From Dipteris shenzhenensis (taxonomy: Eukaryota > Polypodiophyta > Polypodiopsida > Gleicheniales): a stretch of DNA of 64,000 bases. The stretch lies in NCBI GenBank assembly GCA_047967505.1, contig CM106541.1; one strand, 5' to 3'. The translations under genes and the position numbers were made by a program. Shown piece after piece: positions 23,400 through 35,594 of the stretch (positions are counted from its first letter, which is position 1; each line of letters starts with the position of its first letter). A model generated the notes under the pieces. The model saw only the letters and a list, made by a program, of their open reading frames with translations, was not told the DNA's origin and did no database searches.

Positions 23400-24905
23400 T
23401 ACTATCTTAGTCTTCCTTATCCACCACTGCAAGACACCCCAAGATGTGCTCATGCATGTCTAAATGCAATTTGAATACTCTTGCCCTTCTTTCATTGTGG
23501 CACATGTTGCATTTGAACTTAATAGATCTTACTAGATGAGAGTACACAAATGTTTGTGGACTCTTATGAAGCAGTTCATAATTGCGGCCTTTTTTGGATG
23601 TTTGTTTGGACCAAAAAGCTCCGACTACTACATTCCAATGCTCATAGGGTGTTCCCCAATCATCCTTAAATGCTTCCTTAACTTTGTGATTAGGTTTTGT
23701 GCACTACAACACAAAGTATGGGTCATCTTCCTTATTCTCCTTAGAGGCAGTGACAACTGCAAAGTTATCCCCCTCTTCTAGTAGATAGTCAGTGAGGTCA
23801 TCAAAACTCTGCCCAAACTATGTCGAGTCATTGTTTGTCTCTCCCTTGTTTGTCACTCCATCTAAGTGTAGAGGAAAAACTTGAACTCGCTCCCATGCCT
23901 TCACAGTTGCAATGTTCTCACAATTTTCATGATCCCCTATGATGCATGCACTGCAAAAACAAGAAAGGTTTCTTGTTTTAACTAGGTGGTTGTTCAAAAA
24001 GCCCATATGTTGTGCAAACCATGAACTCCTTTAATTTTATCAAAAAAATGTGGTCTTCTCTTTTGCACTTCATCCACTTTCACTACATACTACACTATTC
24101 TTAAGGCTTTGTTTACTTTATGTTGAATGCATGCCTGTGGAGAGGTTGGCTATAAGCCATGTTACAGCATCATGGGCATCATTGAGCTTTTCATGAAGGC
24201 ATGTTAATTGGTGTTTAAATAGATCTTGCTTAATAGCAACACCACATCTATCATGTTCACCCTTGCCATGACTAGACCCAAAGAAATCCCACATCATGTC
24301 TAGACCGGTTAAGGATTTGAACCGCGAGACAAAGTAGAATCCACGAGCAAATTTAAATTGAGAGGCAGCACCATCTGACCACACCCAATGTTATTTTATA
24401 TTTTCTGCATGGGGATTTTCTTTTTTTAGACATTTCCAATGCAGTAGAAAAGAATGCTGCACAAATAAGGTGCCATGTTCCCTAAGTTTTGAAATGTAGA
24501 AATGGTATGTGTGTTGCACTAACCTGGACTCCTGTGAGTCAGCAAAGCAAATTGGGATTAGCGATAGAAGAATCAAGTAAGTGATTGTAGGTGATATCCA
24601 CAAGAATTGTTATCTTCTTGTTGTACTAGTGAGCACTTTGTATCTCATCTTGTTTATGAAATGAATAATTTTCAATGAAATCTATGATACAAACAATGTC
24701 ATGGGAAAAATTGGCAAGGCACATCCTAAACTGCTTATCCTGCTAGCTAACCATGAAATTGTGAAGCACATATGTTGGGATGGATTGAACCACATGACCT
24801 ATAAGCTCCCTCAGTTGAGTGCTCTTATATGATAGTAGCCATCTCTTTTTATCGGATCCTTCAACATTGAAAATTTCAAATCTCCTCCATTTTAGAGCAA
24901 CATGC
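23400..24905 (-). pseudogene. Transposase-like pseudogene, copy B
   Basis: On the minus strand, 24384-24118 (88 codons) encodes WSDGAASQFKFARGFYF, then DMMWDFFGSSHGKGEHDRC and VAIKQDLFKHQ. 24006-23818 encodes LSCFCSACIIGDHENCEN. 23800-23400 continues with DDLTDYLLEEGDNFAVV and ends in a Cys-X2-Cys segment. This order (WSDG-SQ, G-GHGKG-D, Cys-rich tail) is the pattern of a family of uncharacterised DDE-like transposon proteins. Stops and one frame break remove function. The piece 24605-24905 matches 2080-2380 of copy A, after which the copies diverge abruptly. Confidence 0.55.
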
Positions 24906-25112
24906 AAGGATGTTTTTATCGAAGGTATAGTATTATAGTATTATAATATATTGGCAAAATTTTTCATATATTATTTTTTAAAGTTTCAAACCATTGGCGA
25001 ATTTATCCTCTTATTATAATTTTTCTTTAAAATTTTGGCAAAATATTCTAGCGCATTTTAATAAGTTTCATTAGTCCCAAATATGTTAGAAACTAATAAT
25101 ATAAAAAGCTAT

Positions 25113-25650
25113 CTCTCTTTTCTATTTCACAATCTAAAAAGACATGAAATAGCCAACATTTAAAACGAATAATACCAAAATCTACCTCTTTTTTCTATTT
25201 CACAATCTACTATGACATGAGATAGCTAGCATTTATAAAGTATGCAAAGTATAAAATTTTTCAAGGGTAATGAATATCCTTCAAATACATTGTAAAGAAA
25301 GTTCTCAAAGTCAAGTTTAAACAGTCCAAGAAGCTAATTGTATCCTTCCCTTTTACAACCTGACTTCCACAGTGCTTACCTCTCTTTTCTATTTCACATT
25401 GATCTAAAAAGACATGAAATAGCCAACATTTAAAACTAATAATACCAAAATATACCTCTTTTTTCTATTTCAGAATCCAAAAAGAGGTGAATAGCTAGTA
25501 TTTATAAAGTATACAAAGCATAGAATTCTTTAAGGGTAATGAATATCCTTCAAATACATTGTAAAGAAAGTTCTCAAAGTCAAGTTCAAATAGTCCAAAA
25601 AGCTAATTATAGCCTTTCCTTTTACAACTTGACTTCCATAGTGCTAATGC
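25113..25650. repeat. Tandem duplication, about 268 bp, two copies
   Basis: 25113-25380 and 25381-25650 align along their whole length, including 'tctcttttctatttcac', 'tcaaatacattgtaaagaaa' and 'cttttacaa.ctgacttcca'. Each copy has an internal doublet of the 'ttttctatttca.aatc' word. The sequence is AT-rich and non-coding. Confidence 0.85.
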
Positions 25651-25934
25651 TCTATCATATGGAAAGCTACTAACATCATACGAACTAGAATACATTCTCA
25701 AGCTAAGATCTAAGTTCTCATCTAGCTTATTGCAACGTGTATTCTTCAAGTAGCTTAGAGTAATGAAACATCTTTCATCCTTAAGTGAGCCAAGAATAAA
25801 CGTTTGGCATAAATTTGCAAGCTTGAAGTACGCAGAAATGTTATCTTATAGGAATGTGCTATGGGAGAGCTCACTCCAAAGCCAAATCATAGAACCTTGA
25901 ATTTGAACATTTTCCATTGAATCGCTTTGCTGGT

Positions 25935-26435
25935 GCATGACTTATCCAAAAAGGGAAGACTCCAAATAAAGCTTCTTGAAGGCCTTTCTACAATCCTCAA
26001 AAATGTCTTGTGCCATTCCCCAATCAATGATTCCAACTCGACATGCACCATTTGGAGTAAAACCAAGCAAGAAGTTGCCAAGATGCAAGTCTGTATGGAG
26101 CCATTGGGCCTTGTGCAAGCGTGCTACTCCAGCTAGAAGAGAATGGCTTAAATGGTATACGTTGGCACAAAAGAAGTTGATTCTCTACACAAGCTTTTGA
26201 TTGCATGCTCTAGCTTGCCTTGTGCTTGTGCTTTCTTCTCAACTCCTCCCTTCAAGTGTGTATCAACATAACACCTACAGGACCCTTCATTAAATGGTGA
26301 TTGGAGAAAATTTTGAGATAAGCTACCACCATTGAAGTATGGTGTGATCATCCAGAGAGACTCCTCTCGGGTAGCAGCAATAACTCGGATGAGGATAGGA
26401 TATGCTATTTGGATGGCCCCTTCTCTTCATGCTTC
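25935..26435 (-). pseudogene. Protein-kinase-like pseudogene
   Basis: On the minus strand the sequence runs ILIRVIAATREESLWMITPYF, with NGGSLSQ after it (strand beta-5 and hinge). It continues, after a frame change near 26195 and a TAG, as LLAGVARLHKAQWLHTDL then HLGNFLLGF. The catalytic loop is H-T-D-L-H-L-G-N (about 26078-26097) and VGIIDWGMA (about 26017-26033) stands where the metal-binding DFG lies. The Asp and Asn of the loop and the Asp of DWG are present. The loop form H-x-D-L-H resembles the wider kinase-like fold as well as eukaryotic kinases. The N-terminal lobe is not found. The gene is broken. Confidence 0.6.
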
Positions 26436-26439
26436 TCAT

Positions 26440-28880
26440 CTATGAGCACCAATAGTACCAATGTGTTGCTTGCCAGTATACCGCATTAACTCTACCACCC
26501 CTCCTGTTGAAATTCCACCACCACTCCTCTGGATTCCACCCAACCCACCCAACAAGCCACCCAACCACCCCTCCCTTAGACAACACCACCTGAGCATTCT
26601 TCTAACGCCTCTAACACCACCACCGCACAGCATGGGACCTCCTCGTTCATCTCCTCTACAGCTCTAGTTGACCTTCATGATGAGGCCTTCAACATGCTAC
26701 TCAAGGCAAGCCATTTTGTACAGGCAGCTAAAGAGATAATGCCAATAGGCACTGCAGAGCTGGTGCCCATGCCCATTACAATGCTCCGCCATCTCCTCTT
26801 GCTTCCCCCCTTGAAGATGTCCAATGGCGCCCCAACTTGTAGCCATTTCAGGAGCTGCCAGACAGTGCAATTATGCATTATTGGAAGCACCAACTCGAGG
26901 GCTCCCACCTCCATCTATATGAAATCCTAGAGGTGCGCCCCCTCACACAATTCATCACACAGTCATTCAACGACTGGCGATGCATGCACCCAAAGCGCAC
27001 AAGTTGAGGATACAGCCTCGCCCTCGATGCCGGTCTATAGCCATGATGGAGACTCCTCTTCTTGAAGCTGAAGAAATTTTGGCGCTACCACCACAGTGCC
27101 CACGTCAATCGTCGATCCACACCTTGTATATGCACATGGAATGGCAATGGTCTTGGGCCCAATTCAAAGAACTCTAGAAGAAGGACCCCAATATGTTGTA
27201 CAACTTTCCAAAGTACAACTTTCCCAAAAAGATGAATCAAGAGGGATTTTGCTTCCACCTCCAGTCATTCAACGACATGTATGGATCAGTTCCAGATCCC
27301 ACTGTCATAGCAAATCCTTACTTTAACCGCCTCCTCTTACTCCTCCACAATCTCCCTGCCAACAGTCGCCCCATCGACGACCGCCTCCACAATCTAAACA
27401 AGTAGATTGTCTTGAATCCCGACGTTGGTCCTATGTAATTCTAGGACCTCCGCCTCTACCTCCGTGTCTGCAATCCACAAGTGTCACATTCGCACGCACG
27501 AGGATATGCATGCCTCCATTTTTAGATGTATCGCACGTACCTCACTCGCCTCACTCCACGACAGCTGGACTGTCGCTATGCATTCCTATAGATAGTCCTT
27601 ACCACACACCTCCTCTAGCATGGCTGACCCGAGGGTGGATCAGCAAAAGGAAGGGGGGCATGTTAACATCCACATCTTATAGTCGTCGAATGCAGGGTGA
27701 TCAGTGATTAAAGGTGATTAGGCTTCATGATCTACTTCAATGAACAAGCTCAGGGAGTTTGATCCCCAAATACTCCAAGGCCAATGATTGTAGGCAATGT
27801 GCACATAGAAGGAGTACAACACAAACTCAGGGAGTTTGATCCCCAAATATCCCATAGCCAAAGCGAAGCCACCCAAAAGCCATCGCCAGATCTCCACTCG
27901 TCATCTGAACTGGAAATGCAAGTTAAGACAACGGAGGTGAGAGAAGAGGTTGGTGGGATAATAATCAATGCATTGGTCGATGGTATAGTTATTGCGATAG
28001 GCGTGGGGATCGAAAATAGCAATGGGCGGTGTGATAGGCATAATGTGACGAGCGACATGGTAAAAATAGCAACGGGCAGTGGAATAATTATAGCGATGGG
28101 TGGTGTGATAGGCGTTATGCAACGAACGACGAAATACGAATATGACCACAGGAGTGGGGGTAAGGTATCACACCGAATGACAAGATACTCATAGAGCAAT
28201 GATTGACAGAATAACGGGATAGCAATAGTCGACAGGATCACTCTAAGGCCACGGGATAGCTAACTCTGACATGCATTTAATCAAGGTGGTGGGTTAGGTC
28301 ATGGTCAAAGGTTAGGTCAGTAGGATATGGCTATCGTGCTGGGTCAACGTGGTTTGACCAGTGGGACACTATTAACACGCCGGTCGATGGGGTAACTCTA
28401 TGGTGCCGACTCATGGGGATAGTGAAAAACTATGTTGCCAACTGGTTTTTTTGGGTTTGTGGGGGATTTTGAGTTTCTGTTCTGGTTTTATTATGCTAGG
28501 GGTTTGCTACACTACCTAGTCTACCTACACAATGAAAAAAACTTGGAAGAAAAACAATTTTTGCAAGCCAAAATGCAAAATTTCTTGAGGGGTGAGTTCT
28601 AGAACACAAAACAACTTCAAAATTCAGCAAGAATCATCATTTTTGTTGTTTTTTGGTGTGTTTGGACATCACACACTCCTTAGCAATCTCACAAACTAAG
28701 TTCCTATCAACTCAAAACACTAAAAATCATGAAAAACAAGATGACAGCTTTCCTACTTTTCCATCCACAACTCTCACTTCATCACTCTTTCTTCTCCTAC
28801 AACTCCATTAACAAAGATCCAAGTTAAGCTTGAAGCCTTGTGCAATGGGTAGATAATGAAGGAGGAAGACAAGTGCAATG
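26440..28880. other. Unassigned, with small duplications
   Basis: 26490-26620 is proline-coding C-rich sequence with no homology I recognise. 26670-27480 has several open stretches in shifting frames, and the phrase 'cagtcattcaacgac' occurs twice (26960 and 27264), which may be decayed coding repeats. A phrase 'ctcagggagtttgatcccca' occurs at 27750 and 27827. 27960-28140 repeats 'gggcggtgtgatagg'-type words. No gene can be named. Confidence 0.35.
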
Positions 28881-30110
28881 CAAAAGCTTACCTTTTATCT
28901 CTGTAGCGGCGCCAAAAATGTGTGGGTCTCGTGGTGTGACTCATGTGTCATGGGGATGTTGAAGAGATGCGTCCACTCCAAGCTACTCCTTGTGAGAGCA
29001 ATGCAAGGCATGAACCATCTGCAAGTGTCACTCAAGCAGCCTCCAGATTGTTGCAATGTATTTCCATGCGAGAAAGAGGGAAGGGGGAGAGGGGAGAAGG
29101 GAGGGAGAAGGAGGAGGGAAGAGGAGAGTGAAGGGGGATGGAGTGGCAAACACAAGGGCACTACAATGGAAACAAGAGAACACCCAAAACACTCTCTTGG
29201 AAGAGAAGAGAGAGCTTGTATTCAAACTTGTGCAAACAACAATGAAGACCAAAGTCAACACTTTGGCCTTTTATACATGTCACCTTTTGAAGGGAGGGCC
29301 AACACTTTTCCTTTTAGCACTCTCCCTCTCTTTTACAACCAAGGGCTCTTGGGCCCATAGGGTGCCAAGGCATATTGCTATTCTTTCCATCTCTCCCTCC
29401 TAGTGGAAATATCGCTTGTGTTCACCATATTAGAGTGCTTGCGATAAACCTAACATTAAGAGGTGTTCCTAACCAGATCCCAAATAGCGCTTGTGTTAGC
29501 CTCACGCCTCCAAGGCTTAAGGCATTTGGGGCTCAAACTCCTTGAGCGGCCTCACGCCTTAAGTCATCTGGGTTTCAAACCCCATGAACGAGGCTCAAAA
29601 CTTGGAGTGGTGAGGCTTAACTCATGCGAGACACTTAACAGCAGCTTGCTGTTGGAACATATAACCTGTGCACATTGCTTGCACTCTTTTGCCTCGAGGT
29701 ATTTTGAACTAGATCCCTTTATCATAAAAACATATAGAATTGTCACTCGTTCAATTTTACATAACATAAGCTTTCTTCTTCATAGACATCCTTTGTACCC
29801 CTATTATTACCTTTGAAAAGTGTTGAAAAATAATTCCTTTAAGAAACATCCCTTTATCACTCTCAATGTAATAATATTATACATATATAATTACTTATTA
29901 AACACATTTATATCAATATGACAAGATATTTCTAGTATTCTAATAGAATAGATAACAAGATATTTATGGGATATGTTTTAAAGAAGTTTAAATTACTATA
30001 AATAAATATTAACTTGGGCTTATGTATCACTCTCATAAAATATATGTAATATTTACTACTATATATGCAAGATTTTCCAAAATATAACCCCATAGATGTG
30101 CTCAAATTGT
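28880..30110. other. Unassigned; purine-rich stretch and spacer
   Basis: 29065-29140 is a G/A-rich stretch. On the minus strand a 'ttggcgccgctac' word (around 28905-28918) resembles a gypsy primer-binding site, but I found no LTR around it. 29505-29600 repeats 'cctcacgcc..aag' and 'catttggggctcaaactcc' type words twice. No gene is recognised. Confidence 0.35.
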
Positions 30111-30119
30111 GTTTTCCGA

Positions 30120-31046
30120 TCAATTTGAGTGGTTGAATGACTATATTTGGACATTGGATGTGAAAGTTATGCCACTTTTAAAAGTGTTGTCCATGGTAGT
30201 TTTGCCAGCGAAACTACCTTGGAAGACCTACTTCAAAGGGGTTTCGCTAGCGAAACTATCTTGATGGCTTACTTCAATGAGGTTTCTTTGGAAAAACCCT
30301 TTTATAGGCTAGGTTGAGAGAGGGTTTTCAATGTCACCCTCGATTAAGTAAAAGTTGTAAGAAGGATCATAAGGGAATTTTCATAGAAAAGTCTACTCTA
30401 CATGTGGGTTTTTTCCAAAGCCACCCCATTACGTTACTCACCATTCCTAAAGATTCATGTAAGGATTTGTGTATAAAACATGCATTGCTATATCCTTTGC
30501 ATATTTCTAAGTGAAACTATGATTTGTTCCGATCTATTTGAAGCTTTTTTTTTCCTTTGCTCGGATGCTCAGAAGATTTCGCTTGGAAAATGCTCATGCC
30601 CTGCTGTAGGTTCATGGCAAACTTCCAACCTTGAGTCCTTAATAAAGCTTAGAAGGTGGCTGAGTGCATATATTGCGAGACTGTGTCACCACTGATTTCA
30701 AACTTTTGTAGTCTTTTGGGTGCGTTTTATGTTGTATGTGCTACATCATACCATGAGTTAGTTTCGTAATAGAGAGTTGTCTTTTTATGATGTTATTTTA
30801 TGAAGTTTTTGAGTTGGTGTTGGCTCAATTTATTGTCTAAGAGTAGTGCTTAATAGTTGGATCAGTTTGTAGTTGTTGTTTCTTGTAAGACCTCCACAAC
30901 AAGCCCCATAGGGATGCGTGGAGGTCAATCTATTTTCAATAAGTAAACTTTTGTGTTAGAGGTTTTCATTCTCACAAGTTTTTTTTCTCTTTCCGACTAG
31001 TCATTAACCGAGAGGTTGTCTAGTTCTTTACTTTAATCTCCAACAA
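30120..31046 (+). repeat. Probable 5' LTR of a copia remnant
   Basis: The sequence ends in 'ctccaaca' just before the primer-binding site, as an LTR end should. A TATA-like word 'gtataaaac' lies at 30472. A doubled phrase built on 'agcgaaacta' and 'cttacttcaa' lies at 30198-30290. The left boundary could not be fixed and I found no second copy in the window, so the extent is approximate. Confidence 0.45.
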
Positions 31047-31047
31047 G

Positions 31048-31060
31048 TGGTATCAGAGTG
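31048..31060 (+). other. Copia primer-binding site
   Basis: TGGTATCAGAGTG matches the initiator-Met tRNA 3' complement used by most plant Ty1/copia elements. It sits two bases after the LTR-like CA end. Confidence 0.7.
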
Positions 31061-31117
31061 AGCAATAAGGGTTTGTGTGAAGTCAACAGCCTATGATCAT
31101 CTTGGTCAAGTAAGAAT

Positions 31118-31222
31118 GGAGAACTAGTCAAAAACTCTGTCCAAATTTGGCTGGAGAACTAGTCAAAAACTCTGTCCAAATTTGGCTGGAGAACTAGTCA
31201 AAAACTCTGTCCAAATTTGGCT
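31118..31222 (+). repeat. Three perfect 35-bp tandem repeats
   Basis: The unit starting 'ggagaactagtcaaaaactc' and ending 'tccaaatttggct' is present at 31118-31152, 31153-31187 and 31188-31222. I see no difference between copies. It lies between the primer-binding site and the first recognisable gag residues. Confidence 0.9.
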
Positions 31223-31224
31223 TG

Positions 31225-31775
31225 CCACATACCTCTGTTGTTACATTTGACGAGAGAAATTTCCCATCTTGGAAAATGTATGTTCGGTTGCTCTTTATGG
31301 AGAAAGGAATCTAGAGAGTTGTTTCAGGTTTTGATAATAAAAAGACCCACAAACAATCAAGGGTTGGAGAAGATGTAGGCATGGGATCTAAAAAGTGAAC
31401 GAGCTTTGGGTGTCTTAGGGAGAGTGCTTGGCATCATGTATTTTCACCATGTTGATATCATGAAGATTACGGTAGAGAGTTTGTTTAGCTCAAGAGTAAG
31501 AATTTGAAAACCATGCTAAAGATGGTTCACACTTAAGATGGGAGATAGTGACTCATTGGCCACCCACCTGAATTGAATGCAGTCCCATCATAAGAAACTC
31601 CAAGTGCTCTCTTTTCGAGTAGATTATGATGATGATGATGTAAAAGCAATACTAATAGCTCACGAGTCTTCCACCAAGGTATAATGAGCCTGTTACCATT
31701 CTTCCTATTAATTCAAATGCCTTAAGTTTAATTGGTATGTTGCTTAATGAGGAGAGAAGAGTGGAGTTGAGCATA
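31225..31775 (+). pseudogene. Copia gag remnant
   Basis: On the plus strand the sequence reads VTFDERNFPSWKMYVRLLFM then EKGI and a stop, later DLKSERALGVLGRVLG, then FTLKMGDSDSLATHLN, and near 31685 VTILPINSNALSLIGMLLNE. This is the order of the UBN2/gag domain of copia. Several stops and shifts interrupt it. Nothing of pol follows. Confidence 0.65.
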
Positions 31776-31871
31776 ATAGGGGTTGGAAATCAAGCCTTTT
31801 TTTGACCCCCATGTGTCAATTAGTCATCTCTACATCCTGGAACTTGTCTTGAGCTTTAACTTGAAATAACA

Positions 31872-32106
31872 CACAAATTTATTCTTACTCTATAACTCTT
31901 CAAAAGTGTAGGTCTTGCATTGTTTAGGAGGAGCCATCTATATGCATCATAGAACATAGATGATTCACACTACTTACAAGATGAATTAAAAACCACAAAT
32001 TTACTCTTGCTATGTACCTCTTTGAACGTGTAGGCCTTGCATTGTTTAGGAGCCATCTAGATGCATCATATGATTCACACTAGTTACAAGATGAATTATA
32101 AACCAA
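31872..32106. repeat. Tandem duplication, about 120 bp
   Basis: 31872-31993 and 31994-32106 share 'cacaaattta.tctt', 'ggccttgcattgtttagga', 'gatgcatcata' and 'ttacaagatgaatta'. The second copy is shorter by small deletions. Confidence 0.85.
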
Positions 32107-32220
32107 GTGATGAGCTCTGAAGCTAACATTTTTGCACAAATGTAGCCAGTGGCTTGGCCAATCATTTAAGAAAAGATGATTGAGAATGAGGAAGAAAATG
32201 AGAATGTATGTCAATAAACT

Positions 32221-32280
32221 TTCTTAAATCCTAGTGCAGTGATGAGAAGGCCCTAAAGATGAGAGGGAGAGAATGACAAA

Positions 32281-32328
<48 letters not shown>

Positions 32329-32447
32329 AGGGAGGGAGGGAGAGAGAGAAGAGAGAGAGAGAGAGTGAGTGAGAGGGAGGGAGGGAGGGAGGGAGGGAGA
32401 GACAGAGAGAGAGAGGGGGGGGGGAGGGAGGGAGGGAGGGAGGGAGG

Positions 32448-32478
<31 letters not shown>

Positions 32479-32491
32479 CGGGGGGGGGAGG

Positions 32492-32534
<43 letters not shown>

Positions 32535-32535
32535 A

Positions 32536-32592
<57 letters not shown>

Positions 32593-32702
32593 ACAAATTT
32601 GTGAATCAATTCTTAAATCCTAGTGCAACGAGAAGGCCCCAAAGATGAGAGGGAGAGAATGACAGAGCTAAGAGAGAGGGGGGGGGGAGAGAATGACAGA
32701 GC

Positions 32703-32740
<38 letters not shown>

Positions 32741-32849
32741 AAATTTTTTTGAATCAATTCTTAAATTCTAGTGCAACGAGAAGGACTCAAAGATGAGAGG
32801 GAGAGAATGAGAGAACTAAGAGAGAGAGGGGGGGAGAATGACAGAGCTA

Positions 32850-32916
<67 letters not shown>

Positions 32917-32956
32917 GGGAGGGAGGGAGGGAGGGAGGGGAAGGGAGGGAGGGAGG

Positions 32957-33002
<46 letters not shown>

Positions 33003-33034
33003 GGGAGGGAGGAGGGAGGGAGGGAGGGAGGGGG

Positions 33035-33076
<42 letters not shown>

Positions 33077-33104
33077 CGAGGGAGAGGGGAGAGGGAGGGA
33101 GGGA

Positions 33105-33170
<66 letters not shown>
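32221..33170. repeat. GA/GGGA purine arrays with a 70-bp unit in between
   Basis: Long GA and GGGA tracts at 32285-32588, 32708-32736 and 32850-33168 make the plus strand almost pure purine for hundreds of bases. A unit of about 70 bases ('ttcttaaatcctagtgca' to 'gagagaatgacagagc') precedes the arrays at 32221, 32611 and 32758. The array has therefore grown by duplication of unit plus tract. All long open frames here are repeat artefacts. Confidence 0.95.
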
Positions 33171-33239
33171 CCTACCATGCCTAGACCCTTAGAGAAAATA
33201 TTTCTATTACCACTACCTAAAGGCTAGTGCTAACAAACA

Positions 33240-33860
33240 ACTTCGCGTTACATTCAGCCCTTGAAGCTAAAATGATAAGATTAACTACAAATCATATTTC
33301 CAAACCTCATGCAAAACCAATATCAATTCTTCATATGAACTGTGAACAAAAGACACATTACATAGAAATGACGTCATAGACATTGATGGCATCATATCTT
33401 CTATGCTTACATGAAACAAGAACTAAAAATACTATTCATCCTAGCTCCATGCAAACCCACTAACGACTATACAAGCATTGGGTAAACTATTGGAAACCTA
33501 TTGTGGTTTAGTGTCCACCAAAGATGTGGCATTGAAATAACAACAACATTTCTAACATCCATATATACAAATAAGAACACCATTTCTATCTCTTTCAAGA
33601 AACTCTACTACATATAGATAGAAACTTCCAAACTCTCATACTAGGAGATTCTAATGTAGACTACATGAAGATAATAACTTTAACAAACGAATTAAGTGAA
33701 TTTGTCGGCATATTCCTAGAACGGCCAATATGCATGGCTCCCACTTAAACCACAGTTTCACAAACTTCAATAATGAGCAATGCATTTTTGGATCTTCTTT
33801 TGATTACTGGATAGACCACCCTCCACTGCATGTTATTTTCAAATTAAACAAATCTTAACA
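33240..33860 (+). pseudogene. Endonuclease/exonuclease/phosphatase-like remnant
   Basis: Across changing plus-strand frames I read MNCEQ near 33340, an 'SMLTCMKQE' segment (33400-33425), LILGDSNVD (expected LLGDFN) at about 33640, and SSFDYWIDHPPLHVIFKL near 33800-33850. The last matches the [S-x-x-D-x-x-x-x-D-H-x-P] end of such nucleases. These are associated with LINEs and with some Helitron-like elements; the YW-DH-P-FKL wording suggests the latter. Stops and shifts abound. Confidence 0.35.
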
Positions 33861-33950
33861 CCCTAAACACTTAATCTTCTTTCCTTGCATTGTCATGACA
33901 AAAGCATTTCACACCCATAATGTGCCTTCATGATCCCTTATTATTTATAT

Positions 33951-34086
33951 CATGAATGTACTTTAGCATGGATAGTGGGACATGGTGTGATAAAACTACC
34001 ATCTCACTCTTGTTACATCATGAATGTACTTTAGCATGATTAATGGGACATGGTGTCATAAGACTACCATCTCACTCTTGTTAGCG
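33951..34086. repeat. Tandem duplication, 68 bp
   Basis: 'catgaatgtactttagcatg' begins at 33951 and 34019. Both units run through 'gggacatggtgt.ataa.ac' and 'taccatctcactcttgtta'. Confidence 0.9.
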
Positions 34087-34685
34087 CTACCCTTAAGACA
34101 ATGGTAATGAAAATGGTTGGAGTTTCATTGGTCCTTGCTGTGGATTATAGTTCAATAAAGTAAGAGCATGAGATAGTCGAGATGAAAGTAATTTATTTAG
34201 TAGTCATAGTTGCATATATAAGTCTATTTAAGGATTATATGCTCGCTTGGTACTTGGATGGCTTGTGGCTTAAGATACAAGAGTAGTATGACCTGTCTAC
34301 GACAGGTTAAAGACCCCCGCTCTATTGGGTCTCAAGGAGGGATCTTAAATTTCAAGTGTCAAGACTCCCTCAATGGCATGCACTGCTTCGCTTGGTTCTA
34401 TACTCAGTTTACTCAATGATTTAGCTAGATGAGCAACCACATGACATTGATTGAGGGGAAAAGCATGTGTAGAAAAACTCCGCCCCACCTCTCTCGATCC
34501 TACCACACACACACATCCCTCTCTCCCCCAGCCCCCCTTTTCCTTTGATTGTCTCCCTCATGCATGCACGCACACCTAAGCACTAATTACCATCTCCCCT
34601 CGCCTCTCTCTCTCTCTCTCTCTCTAAATTATGTATACTTTCCCTTCATGATTGTCTTTGGCCTCATGCACATCAATGTATACCC

Positions 34686-34729
<44 letters not shown>

Positions 34730-35470
34730 AATTGACCCCCCCACCCTTCTAACAAATCATTTGTCGATGGCCAATCTAACACTTCGTGCATTGTTTGACC
34801 GGATACTATGCCGCAGTCTACCCCTCAGCACATGTCATCACAATTTGCCTCTTGCCATGTGGCAACTATCGTGAGCCCTTTGATCTCATGGCTTTTAACC
34901 ATTGGGTGACATTTGAGAAGGTGTCTCAGTTACTTAGAACCAAACTCTCCTACAACTCTTCCTTAAGAAATATTATAGATAGAAAAGTAGAAGAAAAGAA
35001 TAGATAGATGATTATCCATCTTTCAAATCTATCTCGAGTTTTCCGTGCGTTCAATTGGTGTTCACTTTTGTGCCACATCAGTCCACATCTAGCTCCTTTG
35101 TCCTACTTCATTGCCATGTGTCAATCTTGAGCCTTGAAGACATGTGGTGAGGGATAGGTTGTAGCATTGTATCCAATCAAACAAGAGTCTACCCCTCACC
35201 ACATGTCAATCTTAAGCTTGACAATCAGACTCCAGTTTCACACTAAATTTCAAATGCTTGCACTTATATTGTAGCTCTCCATTCTAGGCTAGCGGCTCAT
35301 CAATTGTGCTTCTATGCACAATATAGGATGCAACCCATTAACCCCCGAACTATTTGTTGCTGCCGGCTGCAATTCCTGATGATATGCCACCTAGGCCCCA
35401 ACTCTTGCTGTCCTACATAGGCACTTGGAAGTTGGCAGTCTAGACTCTACTCATTAGTGCTGCCTTTAGC
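34087..35470. other. Intergenic with CT/GA tracts
   Basis: A CT tract lies at 34602-34626 and a GA tract at 34686-34723. No gene is recognised. A phrase on 'ctcacc...catgtcaatctt' recurs near 35110 and 35195. Confidence 0.5.
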
Positions 35471-35473
35471 CTT

Positions 35474-35562
35474 TTATATATGTGTGTGTGTGTATAAATA
35501 GATATAAATGTTTAAATAAATAAATATTATCTTTTTATAAATATTTAAATATACATATACTC

Positions 35563-35594
<32 letters not shown>

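Noticed and set aside
26436-26667. Proline-rich frame and its antisense glycine-rich frame
   Set aside because: Both follow from a C-rich low-complexity stretch; no domain.
28905-28918. Gypsy-like primer-binding word on the minus strand
   Set aside because: No LTR end beside it and no gag or pol nearby on that strand.
32231-33227. Several long open frames of Leu-Ser or Arg-Glu repeats
   Set aside because: They only translate GA/CT and GGGA arrays on both strands; no codon structure or domain.
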